This document shows, piece after piece, positions 34,996 through 42,650 of a stretch of DNA of 42,650 nucleotides. Where the stretch lies: assembly GCA_009841165.1 (NCBI GenBank), contig VXMI01000121.1, positions 1 through 42,650 on the forward strand. The letters run 5' to 3'. The stretch is from Gemmatimonadota bacterium. Its GTDB lineage: Bacteria > Gemmatimonadota > Gemmatimonadetes > Longimicrobiales > Gaopeijiaceae. A model generated the notes under the pieces. The model did no database searches. It saw nothing but the letters and a program-made list of their open reading frames with translations, and was not told the DNA's origin. Position 1 is the first letter of the stretch, and every line of letters starts with the position of its first letter. Position numbers and translations under genes: made by a program.

Positions 34996-35616
34996 TCAGG
35001 GATAGAGGCGCCGCCGCACCCACGCCCCTGCGTCGTCCCGCTCGTAGACGAAGCGGTCGTGGAGCCTCGATGCGCCTTCCTGCCAGAACTCGATCGCGTC
35101 GGGGACGATGCGGTATCCCGACCAGTGCGGCGGCCTGGGCACGTCGCCGGCTGCGAAACGCTCCTCCACGGCGCGCAACCGGTCTTCAAGCGCCGCGCGG
35201 GTGTCCAGCTCGCGGCTCTGGTCCGACGCCCAGGCGCCGAGCCTGCTCCCGCGCGGGCGGGTTGCGAAGTACGCGTCCGCCTCCTCGCTCGACACCGGCT
35301 CGACAGGGCCGCGAATGCGCACCTGGCGGTCGAGCGGCTGCCAGTAGAAGGTCATCCCCGCCTTCGGGTGGGTGGCGAGCGATCGTCCCTTGCCGGAGTC
35401 GAGGTTGGTGTAGAAGACGAAGCCGTGCTCGTCGAAGCGCTTGAGGAGGACCATGCGCCCTTCGGGTGTCTCGTTCGGCCCGAGGGTGGAGAGGCAGACC
35501 GCTTCGGCGAAGACGATGCCGGGCTCGGCCTCCGCGTCCGCGAACCACCGCGCGAACTGTTCGAACGGGTCGGCGGCGAGGTCGCCGCGGGTCAGGCGGC
35601 GTCGGGTGGGGGCCAT
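34996..35616 (-). CDS. pdxH: Pyridoxamine/pyridoxine 5'-phosphate oxidase
   Basis: A 206-residue FMN enzyme that makes pyridoxal 5'-phosphate from pyridoxamine or pyridoxine phosphate with oxygen. Clear family blocks are GRMVLLKRFDEHGFVFYTNLDSGKGR, WQPLDRQVRIRGPVEPVS, RPRGSRLGAWASDQS and the C-terminal signature PHWSGYRIVPDAIEFWQEGASRLHDRFVY. ATG 35616 follows the TIGR01777 stop by two bases, so it is the last gene of the rpiA-rpe-TIGR01777-pdxH unit. The cell has several PLP enzymes nearby (the trans-sulfuration enzyme, ACC deaminase and the class III fusion) that would use the product. Confidence 0.93.
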   Translation of the reverse strand: MAPTRRRLTRGDLAADPFEQFARWFADAEAEPGIVFAEAVCLSTLGPNETPEGRMVLLKRFDEHGFVFYTNLDSGKGRSLATHPKAGMTFYWQPLDRQVRIRGPVEPVSSEEADAYFATRPRGSRLGAWASDQSRELDTRAALEDRLRAVEERFAAGDVPRPPHWSGYRIVPDAIEFWQEGASRLHDRFVYERDDAGAWVRRRLYP

Positions 35617-35618
35617 GC

Positions 35619-37013
35619 TCAGTCCGTCCGCCGGCCGGTTCCGGACGCGCCGAGCTGATACGCCAGCGATTCGCGCAGGCCCTCGAAGTCGAAGCGGAAG
35701 CCGCTGCGCACGGCGGCGTCGGGAATGACGCGGGCGCCTTCGAGCAGCAGCGCCGTTCCCATTTCGCCGAACATCCCCTTCACCGCGAGCGACGGCACGG
35801 GGAGCAGCGTGGGGCGCCGCAAGCACCGGCCGAGGATCGTGGTGAAGGTGGCGTTGGGGACCGGGTGGGGGGCGGTGGCGTTGACCGGCCCCTTCAGCGA
35901 CGGAGTCGTGATCGCGTGGAAGATGAGCGCAACCAGGTCATCATGGTCGATCCAGCTGACATACTGCCTGCCGGTGCCGAGGCGCCCGCCGATCCCCATC
36001 TTGAAGGGCAGGAGCATCGTGCCGAGCGCACCCCCTGCCGGGCTCAGGGCCAGTCCCGTGCGCAGCTGCACGACCCGGACGCCGGCGCGGCGCGCCCTGG
36101 CCGCCTCGCTCTCCCATTCGCGGCAAAGGTCGGCGAGGAACCCCTTGCCCGCGCTACTGGTTTCGGTCAGCCGCTCCGTCCCGCGGTTGCCGTAGAACCC
36201 GATCGCGGACGACGAGACGAAAACGCCCGGCGGCCGGCGCAGCCGGCTGAGGGCGGCCACGACAAGGCGCGTGCCCTCGATCCTGCTCTTCCAGATCGCC
36301 TTTTTCTTCGCCGGCGTCCACCGGCCGCGCGACAGGCTCTCTCCCGCCAGGTGCACCAGCGCGTCGATGCCCTCCAGCCGCTGACCCTCGATCCGGCGCT
36401 CCATCGGGTCCCAGTAGATCTCGCCACGATCGCGGTTCGGTTTGCGTCGCACGATCGGCAGCACCTCGTGCCCTCCCGTGGTGAGGAAGTGGCACAGCGC
36501 CGACCCGACGAAACCGCTGGCACCCGTCACCGCGACACGGAGCCGCGGCCCCCGGTAGGCCGCGTGGCGTGCCATGTCCAGCGCGATCCGTCTGCCGCGG
36601 AAGGCGAAGAACCGCTTCAGCTCGGCCTCGATGACCCCGCGCGTGAAGATGTTCGCCGCAGCTCCGAGCGGCGGCTCCCATACGATCCGGTCCCGCAGCA
36701 GCGTGGCTCCGTCCCCGCGCGGCTCGAATTCGTGGTCGTGCACCCACGACTCCAGCGGCCCGGACACCTGTTCGTCCCGGAACAGGCGGTCGCGCTCAAA
36801 GGCCGTGTGCCGGACCTTGAAGCTGGCCTTTAGGGGGCCGCGCCGGGCCCGCATCTGCACCACCCCGCCATCGTCGATGTCCCCCTCGCGCGACACGACC
36901 CTGACATCCTCCCAGGGCGGCAGAAGACGCTCCAGGGCGCCAGGCCGCATGTGCCACGCGAACACCTCGTCGACCGGGAACGGGATCTCGCTCTCGTGGA
37001 CGTACTTCGGCAT
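35619..37013 (-). CDS. TIGR01777 family SDR protein with N-terminal SRPBCC domain
   Basis: A 464-residue protein in two parts. Residues 1 to about 150 are an SRPBCC/START-like ligand-binding domain (HESEIPFPVDEVFAWHMRPGALERLLPPWE... VRHTAFERDRLFRDEQVSGPLESWVHDHEF). Residues about 157-455 are a short-chain dehydrogenase-like epimerase of the TIGR01777/YfcH group: the nucleotide motif VAVTGASGFVGSAL, then YWDP, DALVHLAGESLSRGRWTPAKK, SSSAIGFYGNRG, LRTGLALSP and VSWIDHDDLVALIFHAI. The biochemical function of this family is unknown. It lies 3 bases downstream of rpe and 2 bases upstream of pdxH, and is clearly co-transcribed. The two-domain form is common in several phyla. Confidence 0.88.
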   Translation of the reverse strand: MPKYVHESEIPFPVDEVFAWHMRPGALERLLPPWEDVRVVSREGDIDDGGVVQMRARRGPLKASFKVRHTAFERDRLFRDEQVSGPLESWVHDHEFEPRGDGATLLRDRIVWEPPLGAAANIFTRGVIEAELKRFFAFRGRRIALDMARHAAYRGPRLRVAVTGASGFVGSALCHFLTTGGHEVLPIVRRKPNRDRGEIYWDPMERRIEGQRLEGIDALVHLAGESLSRGRWTPAKKKAIWKSRIEGTRLVVAALSRLRRPPGVFVSSSAIGFYGNRGTERLTETSSAGKGFLADLCREWESEAARARRAGVRVVQLRTGLALSPAGGALGTMLLPFKMGIGGRLGTGRQYVSWIDHDDLVALIFHAITTPSLKGPVNATAPHPVPNATFTTILGRCLRRPTLLPVPSLAVKGMFGEMGTALLLEGARVIPDAAVRSGFRFDFEGLRESLAYQLGASGTGRRTD

Positions 37014-37016
37014 CGT

Positions 37017-37721
37017 TCAGCCTCCTCCTCCCTCCCAGGACACCCCGTCGACCGCAGCTCGGATGGCTTGCACCCCCGCCGCACCGCCCCCCGGGTGGCC
37101 GAAGATCGCCGACCCGGCGACGAGAACGGTGGCTCCCGCGCGCACCAGCATCGGCGCAGTACTCCTGTCCACCCCGCCGTCGACCTGCACTTCGATCGCG
37201 CCCGGCCGCCGCGACTCGATCAGCGCCCTGGCCCGCGCGACCTTGTCCACCGACTGCGGGATGAACGCCTGCCCGCCGAAGCCCGGGTTGACCGTCATGA
37301 TCAGCAGCAGGTCGATCCCGTCGATCACCTCCTCGATGGCGGACAGCGGCGTGGACGGGTTCAGCGCCACGCCTGCGCGTTTCCCCAGCCCGCGAATCAT
37401 GTCCAGCGTGCGGTGGAGGTGCACGGAGGCTTCCGCGTGGACGGTAATCACGTCCGCCCCGGCCTCCGCGAAGTCGGCGACGTACCGTTCCGGCCGCTCG
37501 ATCATGAGGTGCACGTCGACGGTGCGGCTCGTCACGCCCCGCACCGCATCCGCGATCAGCGGCCCGATGGTGATGTTCGGCACGAAATGTCCGTCCATTA
37601 CGTCCACGTGGATCCACTCGGCGCCCGCCGCGTCGACCTCCCGCACCTCGCGGCCCAGTTCCGCGAAGCGGCAACTCAGCAGCGACGGCGCGATCCTGAT
37701 CCGGCCGGCTCCTCTGGTCAC
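37017..37721 (-). CDS. rpe: Ribulose-phosphate 3-epimerase
   Basis: A 234-residue TIM-barrel enzyme that interconverts ribulose 5-phosphate and xylulose 5-phosphate in the pentose phosphate pathway. Family motifs in order are IAPSLLSCRFAELGREV, WIHVDVMDGHFVPNITIGP, VDVHLMIERPERYV, VHAEAS, GVALNPSTPL, IMTVNPGFGGQAFIPQ, VQVDGGVDRST and GATVLVAGSAIFG. These contain the metal-binding His and Asp residues. The GTG start at 37721 overlaps the rpiA stop (GTGA); the open frame upstream of it lacks family similarity. The C-terminus ends in a Gly run just before the next gene. Confidence 0.95.
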   Translation of the reverse strand: MTRGAGRIRIAPSLLSCRFAELGREVREVDAAGAEWIHVDVMDGHFVPNITIGPLIADAVRGVTSRTVDVHLMIERPERYVADFAEAGADVITVHAEASVHLHRTLDMIRGLGKRAGVALNPSTPLSAIEEVIDGIDLLLIMTVNPGFGGQAFIPQSVDKVARARALIESRRPGAIEVQVDGGVDRSTAPMLVRAGATVLVAGSAIFGHPGGGAAGVQAIRAAVDGVSWEGGGG

Positions 37722-38431
37722 GTCGACCCCTGCACGCGCTTCAGGCGCCGCACTCCGTCGGCCCCGGCAACAATGGCTTCTTCGGCCATGCCCAGAAACA
37801 GTCCGGATTCGACCACCCCGGATCTGCGTGCCATCCGCCGGTCGAGAGCCGCCGGATCGGGAATTCCCCCGGCGAAGTGACAATCGATGATGACATTGCC
37901 GTTGTCCGTCCTGTAGGCATCGCCCCCGCGTCCCTCACGCAGCCTCGGCTCGGCCCCCATGGCCGCGAACCAGCCCATGTGGCTCTCGAACTCGAAGGGC
38001 ACGACCTCCACCGGCACCGGCGCCCGTTCCCCCAGACGGTCCACGAGCTTGGTGTCGTCGACGATCGCGATGAACCGCCTCGACGCCTGCGCCACCATCT
38101 TCTCGCGCAGCAGCGCTCCGCCCAGCCCCTTGATGAGATTCAACCCGGGATCCACCTCGTCGGCACCGTCGACCGCAAGGTCAAGGGGCGCAAGTTCGCT
38201 CAGGCTGCCCAGGGGAATCCGCAGCGCGCGGGCGGCCTTCTCCGTCCGGATCGAGGTGGGCACACCCGCCAGATCCGTCAGTTCGCCACACGCGAGCCGT
38301 GCACCGAGGTGCTCGAGGAAATGGGCGACGGTGGACCCGGTCCCGAGGCCGAGGCGCATCCCCGAGGCGACGCTCGCGGCCGCCTTTCGCCCCGCCTCGC
38401 TCTTCAGCTCTTCAACCGAGGATCGGACCAA
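37718..38431 (-). CDS. rpiA: Ribose-5-phosphate isomerase A
   Basis: A 237-residue enzyme that interconverts ribose 5-phosphate and ribulose 5-phosphate. GLGTGSTVAHFLEHLG (phosphate loop), LDLAVDGADEVDPGLNLIKGLGGALLREKMVA (catalytic Asp and Lys region) and VVPFEFESH are diagnostic. The start is TTG 38431: the first in-frame ATG (SGMRLG) would remove the helix before the phosphate loop. No strong Shine-Dalgarno is visible. It heads a four-gene unit with rpe, TIGR01777 and pdxH, and is divergent from the DAHP synthase gene across 197 bases in which I found short inverted repeats (for example around 38463-38477) but no convincing promoter. Confidence 0.93.
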   Translation of the reverse strand: MVRSSVEELKSEAGRKAAASVASGMRLGLGTGSTVAHFLEHLGARLACGELTDLAGVPTSIRTEKAARALRIPLGSLSELAPLDLAVDGADEVDPGLNLIKGLGGALLREKMVAQASRRFIAIVDDTKLVDRLGERAPVPVEVVPFEFESHMGWFAAMGAEPRLREGRGGDAYRTDNGNVIIDCHFAGGIPDPAALDRRMARRSGVVESGLFLGMAEEAIVAGADGVRRLKRVQGST

Positions 38432-38628
38432 GGATTCGCGGAGGGTTCGGGGATCGGGTTCCTTGCCACGACGGCAAATCTACCCGGTCGCGGGCCGGGT
38501 CACCAGTTGGCCGTTTTGTTGCGGGACGGAATTCGCCATCTTCCCAACCGACCCTCCACGGCGCGCTCTCCGGGCATTCACCGTAGTACGCGCCATCCCG
38601 CCGCAAACTCCACGAAGCACCCAGAACC

Positions 38629-39645
38629 ATGATCATAGTCGCCAGGAAGGGCATCACCCCGGACGAGCTCGACCATATCCGGGAACGAGTCGAAGCGCTC
38701 GGGCTGCGCACACACATCTCGATCGGCGAGACGCGCACGATCGTCGGCTGCATCGGCGACGAGGCGCGCCTCAGCCACGTGTCACTGATGTCGATCCCGG
38801 GTGTCGATTCCGTGCACCCCGTCATGCGCCCCTACAAGCTCGCCGCGCGGGACTTCGCCGCCGACAGGACCAGTCGCGTGCAGGTCGGCGACCGCACCTT
38901 CGGGGGCAGTGCGTGCCTAGTCGCCGCGGGCCCCTGCTCGGTCGAAAACGAGGGGATGATGAAGGCGACGGGGCATGCGGTGGTGAAGGAGGGCGCCGCT
39001 CTGCTGCGCGGTGGCGCCTTCAAGCCAAGAACGTCTCCCTACTCCTTCGATGGCCTCAAGGAGGAAGGGTTGCGCATTCTGGCCCGGGTACGCGACGAAA
39101 CAGGGCTTCCCGTGGTGACCGAGGTTCTCGACCCGAGGGACGCCGAACTCATCGCCGGCTACGTCGACATGCTGCAGATCGGGACGCGGAACATGCAGAA
39201 CTTCTCCCTGCTGCGCGAAGTCGGGCAGCTGCAGCGGCCCGTACTCCTCAAGCGGGGCATGTCCGCGACGCTCAAGGACCTGCTCCTCGCCGCCGAATAC
39301 GTGATGAGCAAGGGCAACATGCAGGTCGTCCTGTGCGAGCGGGGCATCCGCACCTTCGGCGCGGAGACGCGCAACACCTTCGACCTCGCCGCGATCCCCT
39401 GGCTCAAGATGGAGACGCACCTGCCCGTCATCGCGGATCCCTCCCACGCTGGCGGGCGGCGCGACCTGGTGGCTCCGTTGAGCTTCGCGGCGGTGGCCGC
39501 CGGTGCCGACGGCCTCATCGTCGAAGTCCACCCCGATCCCGAGACCGCGGTGTCGGACGGCGACCAGTCGCTCACCTTCGGCGGCTTCGCCGGGCTGATG
39601 CGTGACCTGAAGGTGTTCGCGGAAGCGGCCGGCCGGACGCTGTAG
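38629..39645 (+). CDS. aroF: 3-Deoxy-7-phosphoheptulonate (DAHP) synthase, type I-beta with N-terminal ferredoxin-like domain
   Basis: A 338-residue enzyme for the first step of the shikimate pathway (phosphoenolpyruvate plus erythrose 4-phosphate). Residues 1 to about 70 form the ferredoxin-like regulatory domain known from Thermotoga ([22 protein letters not shown]... [23 protein letters not shown]). The barrel follows, with [60 protein letters not shown] and [13 protein letters not shown] (metal and substrate residues in Cys, His, Glu and Asp positions). In Thermotoga the N-terminal domain gives feedback control by Tyr/Phe, and the same is expected here. It is monocistronic, convergent with argH at 16 bases. 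The symbol follows common usage; aroG is equally used. Confidence 0.93.
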   Translation: MIIVARKGITPDELDHIRERVEALGLRTHISIGETRTIVGCIGDEARLSHVSLMSIPGVDSVHPVMRPYKLAARDFAADRTSRVQVGDRTFGGSACLVAAGPCSVENEGMMKATGHAVVKEGAALLRGGAFKPRTSPYSFDGLKEEGLRILARVRDETGLPVVTEVLDPRDAELIAGYVDMLQIGTRNMQNFSLLREVGQLQRPVLLKRGMSATLKDLLLAAEYVMSKGNMQVVLCERGIRTFGAETRNTFDLAAIPWLKMETHLPVIADPSHAGGRRDLVAPLSFAAVAAGADGLIVEVHPDPETAVSDGDQSLTFGGFAGLMRDLKVFAEAAGRTL

Positions 39646-39661
39646 GCACGCCCCTCCCGGA

Positions 39662-41074
39662 TCAGGCGGTGGCGCTCGCGCTGGACAGCGCCCTCGCGAG
39701 TGCGTCGAGCTGGGCCTGGACCGCGCCTGCGGACGTGCCGCCGCGCACGGCACGCGATTCCACCGAGGCGGCGGGGTCGAAGATCCGGTAGACGTCCTCG
39801 CCGAAGCCCGGGTGCACGGACCGCATCTCATCCAGCGTCAGGGCGCTCAGTTCCCTGCCGGACTCCTCGGCCATGCGCACCAGCGCTCCCGCGATATGGT
39901 GGCTCTTGCGGAAGGGCACGCCGCGCCTCACGAGGTGATCGGCCAGATCCGTGGCCAGCATCTCGGCGCGGAGAGCCTCCCGGATGCGGGGGCGCACCAC
40001 GGCCATGCCGCGTACCGCGCCCGTGATGGCGGGCACGACGAGCCTCAGCGTGTCCACCGAATCGAAGACGGCTTCCTTGTCCTCCTGCAGGTCGCGGTTG
40101 TAGCCCGTCGGCAGCCCCTTCAGCACGGTGAGCATCGCCGTCAGGTTCCCGACCAGGCGTCCCGACTTGCCCCGGGTGAGTTCCGCGACGTCGGGGTTGC
40201 GCTTCTGCGGCATCAGAGAGGAACCCGTGGTGAACCCGTCGCCCAACCGCACGAAGCCGAACTCGGTGGTCGAGAACAGGACCAGGTCCTCGGCGAGCTG
40301 GGAGAGGTGCACGCCCGCCATCGCCGCGCAGAAGGCGAGCCTGGCGGCCCAGTCACGGTCGGACACACCGTCCATGGAGTTCTCGGAGACGCGGCTGAAC
40401 CCGAGGTCGGCGGCGAGCTGCGTCCGGTCGATGGCGAAGGGGCAGCCGGCGATCGCTCCCGAGCCCAGGGGCAGCACGTCGCACTCGCGGTACACGAAGC
40501 GCAGCTGCTCGATGTCGCGCACCAGCGGCCATGCGCGCGAAAGCAGCCAGTGCCCGACCGGCACCGGCTGGGCCTGCTGGAGATGCGTGTACCCGGGCAT
40601 CACGACGCCGGCACACTCCCGCGCCCTGGCAGCCAGGGCCTCGACGAGCGCGGCCAGGTGGCCGCACAGCCCGTCAATCGCCTCCTTGCCCCAGAGCCGG
40701 AAGTCGGTCGCGACCTGGTCGTTGCGCGAGCGTCCCGAGTGCAGCTTGCCGCCCACGGGCCCGATCCGCTCGGTAAGAAGGCGCTCCACCACGGTGTGGA
40801 TGTCCTCGTCCGCGAACGCCGCAGGACCGGGCTGCTCCTCCAGGAGGGCGCCCACCTCGGTCAGTCCCCGGTCGATGTCGTTCGCCTCGGCCTCCGACAG
40901 GATTCCCGCCCTGGCAAGCCCTCGCGCCCACGCGCGGCTGCCCCGGATATCGTGCCGCCAGAGCCGCCAGTCGACGTCGAGAGAACGGTTCAGCGCCTCC
41001 ATTTCGCCCGAGAGGCCCTCGTGGAAGCGTCCGCCCCACAGCGAGTGACCCGATCCGCCTTCAGCAGATCGCAT
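39662..41074 (-). CDS. argH: Argininosuccinate lyase
   Basis: A 470-residue enzyme that splits argininosuccinate to arginine and fumarate, the last step of arginine synthesis. Motifs: LWGGRFHEGLS at the start, ADEDIHTVVE, GGKLHSGRSRNDQVATDFRLW, MPGYTHLQQAQPVPVGHW, SENSMDGVSDRDW and the fumarase/aspartase superfamily signature GSSLMPQKRNPD. Length is normal for the family. It begins 23 bases after the argG stop and is expected to be expressed from the argG promoter. Confidence 0.96.
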   Translation of the reverse strand: MRSAEGGSGHSLWGGRFHEGLSGEMEALNRSLDVDWRLWRHDIRGSRAWARGLARAGILSEAEANDIDRGLTEVGALLEEQPGPAAFADEDIHTVVERLLTERIGPVGGKLHSGRSRNDQVATDFRLWGKEAIDGLCGHLAALVEALAARARECAGVVMPGYTHLQQAQPVPVGHWLLSRAWPLVRDIEQLRFVYRECDVLPLGSGAIAGCPFAIDRTQLAADLGFSRVSENSMDGVSDRDWAARLAFCAAMAGVHLSQLAEDLVLFSTTEFGFVRLGDGFTTGSSLMPQKRNPDVAELTRGKSGRLVGNLTAMLTVLKGLPTGYNRDLQEDKEAVFDSVDTLRLVVPAITGAVRGMAVVRPRIREALRAEMLATDLADHLVRRGVPFRKSHHIAGALVRMAEESGRELSALTLDEMRSVHPGFGEDVYRIFDPAASVESRAVRGGTSAGAVQAQLDALARALSSASATA

Positions 41075-41097
41075 GTCGTTTTTCCAATCGGTTTGCG

Positions 41098-42366
41098 TCA
41101 GTCGGTGTTCGTGGCGGAGAAGGCCATTGCGGCAGGCTTGTGACTCGGGGGAGTCACCTTCGAAGAACGATCAGCCATTTGCCGCTGCACCGCCAGCGCC
41201 CGCTGCGGAAGACTGAACAGCTTGACGAAGCCCGACGAATCCGAGTGCGCGTAGCCCTCGCTGGCGCTGAAGGACGCGAGGTCGAGGTCATACAGCGACT
41301 CGGGGGCTTTCCGGGACATCACCGAGACATGCCCCTTGAAGAGGCGCAGCCGCACGGTGCCGCTGACGTGCTTCATCATGCTGTCGACCATCGCGTCCAG
41401 GGCCTCCCGCTCCGGGGTCCACCACCGTCCCTCGTAGACCAGGTCGGCGTACCGCGGCGCCAGCTCGTCCTTCAGTCCGAGGCAGCGCCGGGACAGCACC
41501 AGCTGTTCCAGCTCCTGCAGCGCGGTAAGCAGGATCGCTCCTCCCGGAGTCTCGTAAACGCCCCGGGACTTGATCCCGACCACCCGGTCCTCGATGACGT
41601 CGGCGCGTCCCACGCCGTGCGTGGACCCCACCTCGTTGAGCTCCTTTAGCAGCGCCATCGGCGAGAGCGCCCTTCCGTCGATCGCGACCGGCACCCCGGC
41701 CTCGAAGCCCAGTTCCACCTCGTGGGGGGTGTCCGGCGCATCCATCGGGTCGGCCGTCCAGACGAAGACGTCGCGGCCGGGGGCGTTGGCGGGATCCTCG
41801 AGGGGACCTCCCTCGTGGCTGATGTGCCAGAGATTCTCGTCCCGCGAATAGAGCTTCTCCTGGTCGATGCCGTCGAGGCAGATGCCGCGTTGGCGTGCGT
41901 AGGCCAGGGCATCTTCACGGGAGTCGATGTCCCACTCGCGCCAAGGCGCGACCACCTTCAGGTCGGGCGCGAGGGCCGCGAACGAGACCTCGAAACGGAG
42001 CTGGTCGTTGCCCTTCCCCGTGCAGCCGTGCGCGAGCGCGTCGGCACCGGTCCGGCGGGCGACCTCCACCATCCTGCGCGAAATCAGCGGGCGCGCCATC
42101 GCCGTGCCCAGCAGGTACTTGCGGCTGTACACCGCGCCCGCCCGCAGGACGGGGAAGGCGTAGTCCGTGACGAACTCTTCCTTCAGATCCTCGCCGAAGA
42201 AGGCCGACGCCCCGGTCGCGAAGGCCTTGGCGGCCAGCTTGTCCACCCCGCCGCGCTGGCCCACGTCGGCCGCCATGCAGATGACGTCGGCGCCGTAGTT
42301 CTCGCGAAGCCACGATACGATGACGGAGGTGTCGAGGCCCCCGGAGTATCCGAGTACGATCTTCAT
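41098..42366 (-). CDS. argG: Argininosuccinate synthase
   Basis: A 422-residue ATP-dependent enzyme that joins citrulline and aspartate. The ATP pyrophosphatase loop is VLGYSGGLDTSV; GCTGKGNDQLRFE, HISHEGGPLEDP, GVGRADVIEDRVVGIKSRGVYETPGG and YDLDLASFSASEGYAHSDSSGFVKL are all conserved. ATG 42366 is preceded by an AGGGAGA Shine-Dalgarno and fits the family start (MKIVLGYSGG). The reading frame stays open upstream to the window edge, but that part is leader. The first gene of argG-argH; a promoter with an overlapping ARG-box-like operator lies about 200 bases upstream. Confidence 0.96.
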   Translation of the reverse strand: MKIVLGYSGGLDTSVIVSWLRENYGADVICMAADVGQRGGVDKLAAKAFATGASAFFGEDLKEEFVTDYAFPVLRAGAVYSRKYLLGTAMARPLISRRMVEVARRTGADALAHGCTGKGNDQLRFEVSFAALAPDLKVVAPWREWDIDSREDALAYARQRGICLDGIDQEKLYSRDENLWHISHEGGPLEDPANAPGRDVFVWTADPMDAPDTPHEVELGFEAGVPVAIDGRALSPMALLKELNEVGSTHGVGRADVIEDRVVGIKSRGVYETPGGAILLTALQELEQLVLSRRCLGLKDELAPRYADLVYEGRWWTPEREALDAMVDSMMKHVSGTVRLRLFKGHVSVMSRKAPESLYDLDLASFSASEGYAHSDSSGFVKLFSLPQRALAVQRQMADRSSKVTPPSHKPAAMAFSATNTD

Positions 42367-42540
42367 GATTCCGTCTCCCTGCCTGATTGCGGCCGGTCCG
42401 CGCCCGTCGGCGGAAAAGGCGGCGGGCCGGAACGCGCGGTCCGTACGTCTCCCGCCAAGGCCGTACCTGACAACCGCTTCTGGTGCGTCCCGATCCCGCC
42501 GACCGCTCTCGGTCACTGAACCGTGCAACTTCTTGTATTT

Positions 42541-42579
42541 GGTAAGGAAAAATACAGCTATTCTGAAATAATATGCATT
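42541..42579 (-). promoter_or_regulatory. Candidate tandem ARG boxes (ArgR operator) upstream of argG
   Basis: The 18 bases at 42562-42579 fit the ARG box consensus TNTGAATWWWWATTCANW except at two positions. A second, weaker 18-base site (42541-42558) is separated from it by 3 bases, the spacing typical of paired ArgR boxes. The first box covers the -10 element, which would allow classical repression by arginine. The region is AT-rich, so chance matches are possible. Confidence 0.42.
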
Positions 42580-42596
42580 TTGGCTCTCTGAGGCAA
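42568..42596 (-). promoter_or_regulatory. argG: Putative sigma70-like promoter of argG-argH
   Basis: On the minus strand TTGCCT (42596-42591) is followed after exactly 17 bases by TATTAT (42573-42568). This is inside an AT-rich island (about 42530-42590) in otherwise GC-rich DNA. The start point would be near 42561, giving a leader of about 195 bases before ATG 42366. I see no leader peptide or clear attenuator in that leader. The 284 bases from 42367 to the window end hold no other gene I can support. Confidence 0.55.
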
Positions 42597-42650
42597 GCCT
42601 CGACCTTCTGGGGGGCAAGTCGCGCGCCACGTGGAGAAGCCGCAGCGCAG

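Noticed and set aside
38463-38500. Short inverted repeats (TTGCC...GGCAA and ACCCGG...CCGGGT) between rpiA and the DAHP synthase gene as an operator or riboswitch
   Set aside because: Five- and six-base stems are expected by chance in such GC-rich DNA, and no conserved aptamer pattern is visible.
42367-42516. In-frame Arg-rich extension of argG upstream of ATG 42366 (from GTG near 42516) as a leader peptide or longer N-terminus
   Set aside because: It has no stop before argG, shows no family similarity, and ATG 42366 has a good Shine-Dalgarno and the canonical family start.

Overview
The window is very GC-rich chromosomal DNA, densely packed with genes on both strands. Most starts overlap or nearly touch the previous stop (ATGA and GTGA junctions), and GTG and TTG starts are common. 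I see no rRNA, tRNA, insertion sequence, phage or CRISPR array. The gene content suggests a Gemmatimonadota-like member of the FCB group: a SprA-type outer-membrane giant, a DUF5916 barrel protein, a choice-of-anchor B protein, DUF1592/DUF1552 partners, a DPP-IV-type S9 peptidase and TolB/amidohydrolase fusions. This placement is inference; no marker gene such as 16S is present.

Layout: 1-5171 (-) is a SprA-like protein that runs off the left edge. It is divergent from lptF-lptG (5320-7805, +), which export LPS. A DapF-family protein (7756-8724, -) converges on lptG; both of its catalytic cysteines are serines. At 8829-11504 (+) lies a DUF5916 outer-membrane protein. At 11605-13574 (+) is a two-gene selenium/redox unit: a thioredoxin-fold fusion protein overlapping by ATGA with a UGSC-family selenoprotein, which reads through an in-frame TGA followed by a SECIS hairpin. 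A minus-strand block (13578-20879) holds a lipoprotein, a small holin-like membrane protein, a TolB-propeller amidohydrolase, a lipoprotein alpha/beta hydrolase and a choice-of-anchor B protein. At 21002-25705 a trans-sulfuration PLP enzyme (-) is divergent from ACC deaminase and a DPP-IV-like peptidase (+).

At 25707-31654 (-) is a three-gene set of DUF1592 (c-type-haem-like), DUF1552 (Tat signal) and an ankyrin-repeat protein. At 31831-34938 (+) is a three-domain fusion of APH-type kinase, M23 peptidase-like domain and class III PLP phospho-lyase/aminotransferase. At 34996-38431 (-) is the operon rpiA-rpe-TIGR01777-pdxH, divergent from a DAHP synthase (38629-39645, +). At 39662-42366 (-) is argG-argH, behind a sigma70-like promoter whose -10 is overlapped by an ARG-box-like operator.

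The core-metabolism genes (lptFG, dapF-like, rpiA/rpe, DAHP synthase, argGH, pdxH) are interspersed with a secreted or envelope peptide- and amino-acid-scavenging repertoire. The most unusual content is the UGSC selenoprotein unit, the Ser/Ser DapF homologue and the kinase-M23-phospholyase fusion.
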